Assembly: GCA_025602905.1 (NCBI GenBank)
Contig: JAHLKI010000065.1
Location: 1 to 45,238 of the forward strand
Source of the DNA: Phlyctochytrium arcticum
Lineage: Eukaryota; Chytridiomycota; Chytridiomycetes; Chytridiales; Chytridiaceae
Length of the DNA stretch: 45,238 nucleotides
Direction of reading: 5' to 3'
Below, one piece after another: positions 1 to 11,408 of the stretch (the first letter of the stretch is position 1; each line of letters opens with the position of its first letter). Under the pieces are notes generated by a model that had not been told where the DNA came from, made no database searches, and saw only the letters and a list, made by a program, of their open reading frames with translations. Both the position numbers and the translations under genes were made by a program.

Positions 1-125
1 AGTCAATACTGCTTCTTGAGCTTTTTGCCTATGTAACTGAAACGCTTACCTATCCTCAACATTGGAACAATCTAAGTAGTATCTTTCTCATTCTCGCTTT
101 TTGCTCTCTAGCCACAGCATCTTTT
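1..125. other. Unassigned left flank of the truncated LINE
   Basis: This stretch lies left of the first base shared by the two LINE copies. It does not match the full-length copy and I saw no other copy of it in the window. It is not telomere repeat, so the array is not simply capped by a telomere here. No gene or motif is recognised. Confidence 0.5.
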
Positions 126-2892
126 CCATATTGGGGGTATTTCCGCAACGCTACCGTCCAATCCGATCATGGCTTAATGTATACTCACCTCTCATCTCTT
201 CCTTCTCAGAATACCGGGGCGCATGGGTCCGCTCTACCAACTGGACCTGGGGAACGACAACGCGTTCAGTACCCGTCTGGTTGGTGGGGAGTGGATGAGG
301 ACCCACTGGAAAGTCGCTCCATCCATCTCCGAGACCTGGTAAGACTTGACGTCCGCGAACGTGTATGTAACAAATATCTCTCCCTACGCTCTACCCTCAC
401 CGACGCCCTCGACACTGCCATCCAATGCTCCTCTGCCAGCCGCTCTATGGTCGTCGACTCCGTCGACGCTCTTGGTCTCGCCCTTCACTCCACCATCCTT
501 GCCACCGCCAACAACACCCTCGGCTACTATTATGTTAAAGCCGCCAAGGCCCGCCCACAACCCACCGACATCATCCACTCCTCCACCAACGACCTCCACG
601 ACCCCTTCCACACCACCGCCGCCATCCGCGCATTCAAACGATCCCGGCGCGGCCTTCAACCCACCCTCACCAGCGGCCATCCCGACCTTTCCCCCATCCA
701 AGCAACCGAAGAGCGGTTCAAGAAAACGTTCTCCCAATGCCACGCCGAACGCCCCACGGACCCCGGTGGCTCCGACAACTTAGAGCTATCCCATCCAGAA
801 CGCAGCGCATTCTCTACCAACAACATTTCCTCTGCCCTTCGCCACTATCCCAAATGTCGCAGTGGCGGCCCTGACGGACTCCACCAAACCCTCCTCTCTG
901 CGCTCTGCGACTCTACCACCTTTGAAGAAGATCTTGCTGCTGTGTTCCGTCACTTTGTCCGCGTCGGTGCCACCCCCGCCTGCTGGAACACAAGCAAACT
1001 AGTACTCATGACCCAAGACCACCACCAACACCCACATTCCCAACTGCCGACCTATCGCCCTTACCCAAATACTCCGCCCGCATCTTCGAAAGCTGCTTAC
1101 TAACAAGGCATGGCGCACGCGTGCCTGGATCCGTACCCACCCCCTCGCAAGGCGGTTTCCAAAAACAGCAAGGCTGCTCCCACCTCGCCTTGCCTCCGAT
1201 GCTTCATGCCGCCTAGGAGCAGAATACCAAGTCTTCCTAGATGTGATGGGCGCGTATGACCATGTACCCCCCACCACCACCTGATTGCAATCCTTCTGGG
1301 CCGTAATGCACCCCGGCGGACGTCAGTCTTGTCTTCACCCTCTTCTCTGCCGTCAGATGTCCACCGTGTCCCAATTGTCAACGGCATGCGATGGCCCCCC
1401 AATCTCCATCATCCGCGGCCTGTTCCAAGGCTCCGTTCTCTCACCCTCCCTTTTCAATGTTTTTATAGATCCCCTCGCCGTCCGCCTCGCCACCGTCAAC
1501 GACTTCCCCAATAACGACCTTCCCAGCGCCCTCCTCTTCGCCGACGACATCAAGCTCCAATCCGCCACCAATCCCCTCCTCCGCAAGTCCATCACCATCT
1601 GTGAAGAATGGGCGACACCAACTTTCTCCAGTTTGGCCTACCCAAGTGCGGCATCATCAACGCTCCCCCCGACACCGTTCTTCCCCTCAGTCTGGCACCA
1701 TCCCCCACGTCACCTCCTACAAATACCTCGGCTTTCCCCACACTTCCCGCGGCATAAATTGCCGGACTTTGTCCGTGGCACAACAGCCAAGGCCCGCTGG
1801 TCTCCTCTCCTACACCACCACCCGCAGCCAATCTTGGACCCCCGCTACCCGCCTTACCATCTACCGCACCTTCATCCAGTCACTCTCCACGTACGGTATG
1901 GAGTCCTTCGGCCTTTGGCTGGATGGACAACCGCCTGAAATACAACGCCAGCTGCTCGACCCCATCCACGCCATCCACATCGACGCCCTTGAGTGGATCT
2001 TCGGTTCCTCCTCCCGCAACTCCCGTGCCATCATGGAAAGTATGACTGGCCTCCCGCACCCTGTTCGCCGTATGGAAGAACTCGCCGCGTCCTTTGCGTC
2101 CCGCCTGACCCCCCCTCTACCTTTGCGCCCACATCCCCCTGGTCACTCGTCAACCGCAAGTTCACCCGCCACGGCCCATGGCCCATCGGCGAAATCATCC
2201 CCCGCCTGCGTCTTCCTACTCAACCCCTCCTTGTCCTCTACAACACCATCCTCGACAACACCCAGCAACCAACCCCGCCTGTCCTGGAAAACCTTTCTAC
2301 GCCGCGACCGTCTCCTCCAACACCGCCTTACCATCGACGACGACAATCCCCACCGCCCACCACGCACTACACCCCCCGCTATCTTTCGCTCCTCCTACCT
2401 CGCCACCCCAGCAATCCTCCCCAACTCCATCACCTCCACCTGCCGCTCATCAAAAGGAAATGGCGCTGACCGCTGTCTTCTCGCCAGACCACCTTCCCTC
2501 GCTCGCGCCCTCATCCAATGGCGTTTGAACAAGCTCTCCCCCCATCTCCGCTGCCCCCGCCCCGGATGCCACCACCAACAGCTTACCCGCGGCCACGTCC
2601 TCGATTGCAACGTCTTTGGACATCACCCAACTACCTCCGCCACATCCGCGCTCATGTCCAAGGCCACCGCCCGCCGTATCCACCTCGCCCAACGCGGCTT
2701 CCGCGCAAGTCACCACAACCTCCTCGACGAAGCCATCAACGCCCAAGAATACGACACCTTCCTCCTCCTCTACACCGAAATGAAGCAATGGACCGCCGCC
2801 AACCTCGAAGCGCGCGCACAAGCCGAAGACGACAACCCCGCCACCCCACCAAGCTCCCCGTCCGCCTCTACCCTCCCACCGGCATCGGATAA
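126..2892 (+). pseudogene. LINE ORF2 remnant, broken reverse transcriptase
   Basis: This is the coding remnant of copy 1. It starts at the last endonuclease motif (SDHG) and runs through reverse transcriptase to the C-terminal Cys/His finger. The reading moves through at least three frames: roughly 177-1010, then the catalytic region including LLFADDIKL near 1530-1565, then from about 1600 onward. One shift lies near 1010, where copy 2 reads on in frame. The C-terminal part near 2400-2860 is continuous here although copy 2 is broken in that stretch, so the two copies carry different lesions. The expected TAA at 2890-2892 is thrown out of frame by a missing base just upstream. It is non-functional as written. 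Confidence 0.85.
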
Positions 2893-2929
2893 GTATTATC
2901 ACTCCCCATCACTATGTCTCGTTGCTCTC

Positions 2930-2930
<1 letters not shown>

Positions 2931-3009
<79 letters not shown>

Positions 3010-3035
3010 ACCCCCCCCCCCCCCCCCCCCCCCTC

Positions 3036-3101
<66 letters not shown>
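2931..3101 (+). repeat. Poly(C) tract in the LINE 3' UTR, copy 1
   Basis: About 171 bases are almost pure C, interrupted only by A at 3010, T at 3034 and A at 3036. The tract starts about 38 bases after the expected ORF2 stop. The same tract sits at the same place in copy 2 but is nearly twice as long, so it belongs to the element and varies in length. Long proline or glycine reading frames across it are artefacts. Confidence 0.95.
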
Positions 3102-3105
<4 letters not shown>

Positions 3106-3124
3106 CGTAGATTAGATTAGAACA

Positions 3125-4460
3125 TGTAGATAGCCTCCCCTGCCCCGGTATTACCACACCCAGACCAGCCTTACCACCACCACCACCCGCAACATCTTCA
3201 ACACCGGCGCCCGACATCTGACCTCCCAGCAGACTCGGCGCGCGTTGTTGTCCTCCCCACCATCACCCAGACCATCCCCCACACTAATATCATGGGTCCA
3301 CCACCACATATCACCACACCATTCCCTTGACCGTTCCTACCACTAATACCGCACGGTCTCACATCACTCGCCCCACTCGCATCACACCTACTCCCCATCA
3401 TGACATGTCCCTCCATTAATCCCACCCGGCTTCCACCAAAATTACCGCTACGCCCATCCCTACACACGCCATGCGGACCTTGACACAATTAATACCGCCC
3501 GGCCCCGCAACCACCCTCTCCACCAACGACACCTCTCCCACCACACCCCGGCCATCCCCTTCATTAATTACTCGGCCTCTTCTCCCAAACCACCGCTGTG
3601 TGCAACCCATGCTACCCCAAGTCTCGGCCATCCCCATCACAAATACCACCCGGCCTTCTACCATTTCCCAAACCACGCAAGACTCTCCGTCACCACCCAG
3701 CCCATCTCTATCACCCATTAAGTCTGGGACTTCGTCCCAGCGTCGAATTGTCGCCTTTACTGAGTCTGGGACTTCGTCCCAGCGTGGAACTGCCGCCATC
3801 ATTGCTCCCATCCCACTCTCAACATCCCACCCACCCGTTAGATAGACTAGTACCCTGTAGATAGCCTCCCCAGTCCCGCCACTTATCACCCCCACTCCCC
3901 GCAATGTTCCCAACACCGGCGCCCGATACCTGACCCCTCAGCAGACTCGGCCGCGTTGTTGCACTCTCCACCACCACCAAGATCATCCTCCTCACCAATA
4001 CCACCGGGTTGACCACCATATCCCCAACACCATAACGACCATCCCTCCCATCTCTGCCGCACGGCCTTCCACCACTCTCCCCACATGGAACACATCACCC
4101 ACATCACCCTGGCCATCCTCTTCATTAATTCCATCGGGCCCCTCACCACAAATGCCGCTATGTCCATCTCCCATCACCTCCCATCTCGGGCATTGCCTCA
4201 AATAATACCGCCCGATCCCCAATCACCCTCCCCACGCACACCATCGTTCCCCAAACACCCTGGCCACCCTCTTCATTAATTCCATCGGCCTCCTCACCAA
4301 AATCACCGCTGTGTGCAACACACGCTACCCCACGTCCCGGCCATCGCAATCATTAATACCACCCGGCCTTCTATCATCACCACCACTCGCACAACACTCC
4401 CCCATCACCCTGCCCATCTCTCATCATTCTTTTAGTCTGGGACTCCGTCCCAGCTTGGAA
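3125..4460 (+). repeat. Degenerate internal duplication of the LINE 3' UTR (copy 1)
   Basis: The 3' UTR contains a diverged direct repeat. The block starting TGTAGATAGCCTCCC at 3125 recurs at 3856, a period of about 731 bases. Each block then has the same order of features, including ACACCGGCGCCCGA and CAGCAGACTCGG. Shorter degenerate units, such as those around ATTAATACCRCCCGG, recur inside. The strand is rich in C and A and very poor in G. Copy 2 repeats the layout at 11409 and 12143. Confidence 0.75.
3724..3782 (+). repeat. Two tandem UTR hairpins, copy 1
   Basis: CTGGGACTTCGTCCCAG occurs at 3724-3740 and again at 3766-3782. Each is a perfect 7-base inverted repeat around TTC. A third copy at 4437-4453 has CTCCG in place of CTTCG at its centre. 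The same three positions are kept in copy 2, so the motif is a stable part of the element. Its role is unknown; structure for protein binding or RNA stability is inference. Confidence 0.8.
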
Positions 4461-4885
4461 TTGCTGCCATCCTCACTACCACCCCGCCCTGGACATCACA
4501 CCGGCCTTCATCTCTGCCCCGCTGCTTCCTAACATCCACGACATCATCCAATGCATGGGCCCACCCCTCCTACCGGTCAACACATCCTCTGGCACCCCAA
4601 GTACCTCTCCTCCATCACTTTTTGCGTTTTCTCGGCGTATTTGACTATCCTAGCATCTCTTGTGTCTTAGTACATAGCTATGCCCTCCTCCACCTCCATC
4701 TCTAAGGATTGGTCCCCCTTGCTCATCCTCCTCTCCGCTGCCCCACCTCGGTCTGCCATCACATCTTAGCCTAGTTTTTTGCATTTTTTCGTTTTTTTTC
4801 CATTTTTTCCTCGATTGTCTAGTTGGTCTTATAGATAGATGTCCTGTATACATGTACATTGCTTCTAATAACACCTCCCTCTCCT

Positions 4886-4900
4886 CCTAACCCTAACCCT
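4886..4900 (+). repeat. Telomere-type CCCTAA repeat at the copy 1 / copy 2 junction
   Basis: The sequence CCTAACCCTAACCCT sits exactly between the 3' end of LINE copy 1 and the first 22-base unit of copy 2. It is about two and a half units of the common fungal telomere repeat (TTAGGG on the other strand). The same tail ends copy 2 at 13177-13190. Confidence 0.85.
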
Positions 4901-5051
4901 GTTTCTTTCTAGTAGTTCAGATGTTTCTTTCTAGTAGTTCAGATGTTTCTTTCTAGTAGTTCAGATGTTTCTTTCTAGTAGTTCAGATGTTTCTTTCTAG
5001 TAGTTCAGATGTTTCTTTCTAGTAGTTCAGATGTTTCTTTCTAGTAGTTCA
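4901..5051 (+). repeat. 22-base minisatellite at the LINE 5' end
   Basis: The unit GTTTCTTTCTAGTAGTTCAG plus AT starts at 4901, 4923, 4945, 4967, 4989, 5011 and 5033. There are six full units and a last partial one of 19 bases. All copies look identical. The array lies between the telomere-type junction and the unique 5' UTR. By analogy with L1 elements built on 5' monomers it could be a promoter array; that is inference. Confidence 0.9.
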
Positions 5052-5503
5052 CGCGCATAAAACACGTTTACGACCATTACTAGACCCACACAAGGCGGCT
5101 TCATCTCACCGCACATCCACCCGATAGCGCTCATCTACGGCTATCCAACGACCCAACGCACGACTTGCCCGGACTCCTTTGACTTAGTGAAGTTTTCAGC
5201 ATTTCGCCATTGCCAAGATCTTTTGGCCAATTCCACAACCACCACCACGTTTCTGTCTACTCTGTAGTCAATTTGCACTCGATCCATCCATCCATCCGCT
5301 CAATTTATTCAGCAACCTCTCGCGCACATTTCCAGACCATTTGTGTGCCAGTACGTCACCGTCCCACCATCTTCCATATAGTACCGCCCCTTTTTCGAAG
5401 CTCCTCTCGCTGATCCCGCCAGAAAATCCGCCGCTTAAACACTCACCCGAACGCGTGTACCACCAGCCCACCCAAGCACGCACAAGTTTAGAATGTTCGA
5501 CAG

Positions 5504-7439
5504 GTGGATGAGCAGGGTTCTCCGTCTAAGCCGCTGGATATCCCAGCATCTGGCTCTACCCCCAAACTCCGCAAGGCCCTCCAAGTTTATGCAGAGACCG
5601 GAATGTCAAGCGGATCTGACTCTGAGAAAGAACACACTGACAACCACCATCTCCACATGTCTGACCACGAAGAAGACTTCCAAGATGCCACATCGTCCCA
5701 GGCTGCCTCACCCCCAACCACTGGCGAAGGATTCAAACCCGTAGCCGGCCGCCGCCGGTAAAGGAAAGAACGACACCCCAGGAAATTACTGCCCAGAAGA
5801 ACTGGTTTTACGACAACCGCGCTACGCTTCAGTGCATTGCCCCCACTTGCACCGCCATTGGCAAATACAACAGCGATGGCATAACGGCAACAAGTATCGC
5901 ATTAAATGCGGTGTCTGCAACGACCGCCCGTCCTTCGTCGATGTCAAGACTTCCATGGCCAAGATGCAGACCTCAGGAGCCAAGCGTGCCCGCCGCCACT
6001 CGCCTCTCTACCTCGCGATCTCCTCCCCGCTCGCAAGAGACAATGTCTCCTCCCCTCCTCGACACCCCGGAACCAGAGGAACGCCCCGCTACCTCAGTCC
6101 CTGGCCGCCCTCCAACAAAGCCGTTTGTCCCGCGGAAGCCTACATTCCGTATCCCGGAGAAAACCGCCAGAGCCTCCACCGCGCCGCCTGCCACCAATGC
6201 GCCGCCTTTCAAGTTCACCGCGCCGACAACGACCAACGCACCACCCACCAGCACCACTACCACTGCCCCCAATGCCCCAGTCTTCACTGCCCGCGAATGG
6301 AGTGCCCGCTACCACCAAACCCATCCTCACCACGCAAGCCTTGATTACCCAGCAACCCGCTAACAACACAACCATCACCAACCCCGAGATGCTTGCCTTC
6401 ATGCATATGATGCAGAGTCAGATGCAGAACTTTATGCAAAACACCATCACCATTGTCAACACATTGGCCGACCGTCTGCCCCCGAAAGCACTCCCTGCAC
6501 CCTGCTCCCCAACCCGCTGGCCCCGCTCCTCCCCAACACCCCGATGGACCAGACCCCTCACCACCAAATGCCAGGACCCCGCCCCACGCACCGTCAACCC
6601 CCGTGCCAATACTACTACCAGCAAACCTCGCCCATCTTTCCGTGAAGTAGCCGCGCGCTATGCACCCGCACGACAAGCAGTTGTCCTCGACGCCCTCCGC
6701 GCACTCAACCCACCAACAAACCCCATCCCACGTCGCCAGCCTTCCGGCCCCATCACCGCCAACGCCCTGTATGTTCGCACATCATTCCGCGGAGCCTACC
6801 GCGACCTCAGAGAGAAGTTTGCCGCACTTGATGTTACACACCATCCGCCCATCCTCGAATTATCACTACATTGGGTCCAATGTTGTCGAGATTCATCGTT
6901 ACGGAACGACAACATTCCCCATTCATCACCGAGCAACTCGAACGCGCCGGCATGCCCCCACTCCTCCACGACTTCAACCCCACCACTTTCCCGCAACTAC
7001 GGCACGCCCACAGAGAACTGGCTCACCATCCTATGCCCGGCAACTCAGGCCTCTACGCGCATTGCCCGCATCCTGAACTCCACCACGTCCACTGTCACCG
7101 CCGATTTCTCTACCTGCGCTTTTGCGCCGCAAACGACCTGGTCTCTCTCCTCCCCAGCAACCTCCTCCTCTTCACCACCACCGATAATCAACGTTCAACC
7201 ATGCCACAGCATTGGCGGACTACAACCGCGCTGCTCGCGAGTCCGGACTCCCACCAAATGCTCCCCGCCCGCCCGCCTTTGCCCCGCATCCCCGCCGCGG
7301 AAGTAACGATATGGACATTGCGCCCCCGTCCCCTTCGGCGCCCCCTACCTCCAACACCATGCCGGCAACCGTCCCCACCACCACTACACCAACTACCGCC
7401 CCCCCGGTCACGCCCACCACCTCAGTGCTATGGAACTGA
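5504..7439 (+). pseudogene. LINE ORF1 (gag-like), frameshifted
   Basis: The ATG at 5504 opens an acidic N-terminal segment (MDEQGSPSKPLDIPASG...) that runs to 5761. Coding character then continues in changing frames to the stop at about 7439. A Cys cluster near 5830-5930 (CIAPTC, then CGVCNDR after one shift) resembles a zinc-binding module. A Pro/Thr-rich middle is followed by a Met/Gln-rich segment near 6390-6450 (MLAFMHMMQSQMQNFM) that may self-associate. A more compact segment near 6640-6870 follows. At least four frame changes are needed, several fitted by one missing base. ORF1 of LINEs usually binds RNA and forms the particle; that role is inferred from position. Confidence 0.65.
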
Positions 7440-7711
7440 CACTTGAGAAACCAAGCATTTCGCCATCTCCCCCATCTCAACCATTTGCAACGCAAGCACC
7501 CGCGCGGTCCACGGGATTCGTCATCCCCGCTTACGTCTGGACGCGTTGACAGATCCGCTCGCCCACCACGCGTTAATACCGTCAAGGACCTCCCCAGCAA
7601 CACACCCGAATACCGCACGCAAGACAGCGAGGCCGGCCAGCCTGCTCCCCACACCAAAGAACAGCAACCACCCCTCCCCCACTATGATAACCAGCGGAGG
7701 CGCCGCTCAGA

Positions 7712-10700
7712 ATGAGTGCCGAACCCACCACCACCCTTGCACGGACGGTAGCGTACCTGAACGTGCAGGGTCTTACCGATGCAAAGTATGCTACACTCGC
7801 GACCCTTTTCGATCCCTGGCAATGGGGTGTCCTTGTCTTGGCCGAGACATGGCGCACGCCCTCCCCTGCTCTCTACGACAATTGGCTTATGGCCAAATCA
7901 ACACCACCCGCTACCGCCCGCACCACTGGACACCAGAACGCCGGCCTTGCTCTTATGGTTCCCCCTCCTCTCCAACAATACATTTCCCTCCTCGACATCA
8001 GCGAATTCTCCATCACCTTCCGTTTCCACCACCACACCATCCAGGCCGTCTACCTCCCACCTCGCCTAGAAGACACCGCCATCACCGCCATCCTCGAACG
8101 CCAACCTACCCCCGACATCCTTATTGGTGATCTCAACATCCGACTAGGCCGCCTCACCAAAGACACTACAACCTCCGAACCCGGCCGCCGCTCCACCATC
8201 TTCCACTACACCGACGCCCGCGACCTAACGCTCACTCCACCCACGGAAGGCAGAACCACCACCGACTTGATATTTGCCCGCCCATCCACTGTCCCATATT
8301 GGGGGTATTTCCGCAACGCTACCGTCCAATCCGATCATGGCTTAATGTATACTCACCTCTCATCTCTTCCTTCTCAGAATACCGGGGCGCATGGGTCCGC
8401 TCTACCAACTGGACCTGGGGAACGACAACGCGTTCAGTACCCGTCTGGTTGGTGGGGAGTGGATGAGGACCCACTGGAAAGTCGCTCCATCCATCTCCGA
8501 GACCTGGTAAGACTTGACGTCCGCGAACGTGTATGTAACAAATATCTCTCCCTACGCTCTACCCTCACCGACGCCCTCGACACTGCCATCCAATGCTCCT
8601 CTGCCAGCCGCTCTATGGTCGTCGACTCCGTCGACGCTCTTGGTCTCGCCCTTCACTCCACCATCCTTGCCACCGCCAACAACACCCTCGGCTACTATTA
8701 TGTTAAAGCCGCCAAGGCCCGCCCACAACCCACCGACATCATCCACTCCTCCACCAACGACCTCCACGACCCCTTCCACACCACCGCCGCCATCCGCGCA
8801 TTCAAACGATCCCGGCGCGGCCTTCAACCCACCCTCACCAGCGGCCATCCCGACCTTTCCCCCATCCAAGCAACCGAAGAGCGGTTCAAGAAAACGTTCT
8901 CCCAATGCCACGCCGAACGCCCCACGGACCCCGGTGGCTCCGACAACTTAGAGCTATCCCATCCAGAACGCAGCGCATTCTCTACCAACAACATTTCCTC
9001 TGCCCTTCGCCACTATCCCAAATGTCGCAGTGGCGGCCCTGACGGACTCCACCAAACCCTCCTCTCTGCGCTCTGCGACTCTACCACCTTTGAAGAAGAT
9101 CTTGCTGCTGTGTTCCGTCACTTTGTCCGCGTCGGTGCCACCCCCGCCTGCTGGAACACAAGCAAACTAGTACTCATCCCCAAGACCACCACCAACACCC
9201 ACATTCCCAACTGCCGACCTATCGCCCTTACCCAAATACTCCGCCGCATCTTCGAAAGCTGCTTACTCAAGGCATGGCGCACGCGTGCCTGGATCCGTAC
9301 CCACCCCTCGCAAGGCGGTTTCCAAAAACAGCAAGGCTGCTCCCACCTCGCCCTTGCCTCCGATGCTTCATGCCGCCTAGGAGCAGAATACCAAGTCTTC
9401 CTAGATGTGATGGGCGCGTATGACCATGTACCCCACCACCACCTGATTGCAATCCTTCTGGGCCGTAATGCACCCCGGCGGGACGTCAGTCTTGTCTTCA
9501 CCCTCTTCTGCCGTCAGATGTCCACCGTCCCAATTGTCAACGGCATGCGATGCCCCCCAATCTCCATCATCCGCGGCCTTTTCCAAGGCTCCGTTCTCTC
9601 ACCCTCCCTTTTCAATGTTTTTATAGATCCCCTCGCCGTCCGCCTCGCCACCGTCAACGACTTCCCCAATAACGACCTTCCCAGCGCCCTCCTCTTCGCC
9701 GACGACATCAAGCTCCAATCCGCCACCATCCCCTCCCTCCGCAAGTCCATCACCATCTGTGAAGAATGGGCCGACACCAACTTTCTCCAGTTTGGCCTAC
9801 CCAAGTGCGGCATCATCAACGCTCCCCCCGACACCGTCTTCCCCCTCCAGTCTGGCACCATCCCCCACGTCACCTCCTACAAATACCTCGGCTTTCCCCA
9901 CACTTCCCGCGGCATAAATTGGCCGGACTTTGTCCGTGGCACAACAGCCAAGGCCGCTGGTCTCCTCTCCTACACCACCACCCGCAGCCAATCTTGGACC
10001 CCCGCTACCCGCCTTACCATCTACCGCACCTTCATCCAGTCACTCTCCACGTACGGTATGGAGTCCTTCGGCCTTTGGCTGGATGGACAACCGCCTGAAA
10101 TACAACGCCAGCTGCTCGACCCCATCCACGCCATCCACATCGACGCCCTTGAGTGGATCTTCGGTTCCTCCTCCCGCAACTCCCGTGCCATCATGGAAAG
10201 TATGACTGGCCTCCCGCACCCTGTTCGCCGTATGGAAGAACTCGCCGCGTCCTTTGCGTCCCGCCTGACCCTCCCCTCTACCTTTGCGCCCACATCCCCC
10301 TGGTCACTCGTCAACCGCAAGTTCACCCGCCACGGCCCATGGCCCATCGGCGAAATCATCCCCCGCCTGCGTCTTCCTACTCAACCCCTCCTTGTCCTCT
10401 ACAACACCATCCTCGACAACACACCCAGCAACCAACCCCGCCTGTCCTGGAAAACCTTTCTACGCCGCGACCGTCTCCTCCAACACCGCCTTACCATCGA
10501 CGACGACAATCCCCACCGCCCACCACGCACTACACCCCCCGCTATCTTTCGCTCCTCCTACCTCGCCACCCCAGCAATCCTCCCCAACTCCATCACCTCC
10601 ACCGCCGCTCAAAAGGAAATGGCGCTGACCGCTGTCTTCTCGCCAGACCACCTTCCCTCGCTCGCGCCCTCATCCAATGGCGTTTGAACAAGCTCTCCCC

Positions 10701-11050
10701 CCATCTCCGCTGCCCCCGCCCCGGATGCCACCACCAACAGCTTACCCGCGGCCACGTCCTCGATTGCAACGTCTTTGGACATCACCCAAACCTCCGCCAC
10801 ATCCGCGCTCATGTCCAAGGCCACCGCCCGCCGTATCCACCTCGCCCAACGCGGCTTCCGCGCAAGTCACCACAACCTCCTCGACGAAGCCATCAACGCC
10901 CAAGAATACGACACCTTCCTCCTCCTCTACACCGAAATGAAGCAATGGACCGCCGCCAACCTCGAAGCGCGCGCACAAGCCGAAGACGACAACCCCGCCA
11001 CCCCACCAAGCTCCCCGTCCGCCTCTCACCCTCCCACCGGCATCGGATAA
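7712..11050 (+). CDS. LINE ORF2: APE endonuclease and reverse transcriptase, broken near the C-terminus
   Basis: The ATG at 7712 begins a frame of 991 residues ending at 10687. Endonuclease motifs are LNVQGL (16-21), AETW with the acidic residue at 45, GDLN (139-142) and SDHG (207-210). Reverse transcriptase motifs include FLDVMGAYDHV (about 563-573), GLFQGSVLSPSLFN and FADD (662-665). Relative to copy 1, four bases are missing near 10600-10612, which shifts the frame. Coding continues in another frame over the finger CPRPGC...H...C near 10710-10770, shifts again near 10785, and ends at TAA 11048-11050. Neither copy has an intact ORF2. No RNase H domain is seen. It would nick DNA and copy its own RNA by target-primed reverse transcription. 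Confidence 0.9.
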
Positions 11051-11085
11051 GTATTATCACTCCCCATCACTATGTCTCGTTGCTC

Positions 11086-11387
<302 letters not shown>

Positions 11388-11408
11388 ACCGTCCGGTAGA
11401 TTAGAACA

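Larger units (their letters stand above)
126..4900 (+). mobile_element. 5'-truncated LINE (copy 1), head-to-tail upstream of copy 2
   Basis: From base 126 the sequence matches copy 2 from base 8294 onward through the end of ORF2, a poly(C) tract, the 3' UTR and a CCTAACCCTAACCC tail. It begins inside the endonuclease part of ORF2, just before the SDH motif, so it lacks the 5' UTR, ORF1 and most of the endonuclease. 5' truncation is the usual product of incomplete target-primed reverse transcription. Similarity to copy 2 is very high, with many single-base indels and few substitutions, so the copy is young or the two have been homogenised. It carries frameshifts and should not encode a working protein. 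Copy 2's 5' minisatellite begins directly after its tail. Confidence 0.9.

Noticed and set aside
2912..3217. Long polyproline and polyglycine reading frames across the C tract
   Set aside because: They come from the homopolymer, occur in all frames and have no flanking coding character.
4886..4900. Actual chromosome end at the telomere-type repeat
   Set aside because: Only about two and a half units are present, with LINE sequence on both sides, so it is an internal junction.
4901..5051. CRISPR-like array
   Set aside because: The units are contiguous with no spacers, and the genome is eukaryotic.
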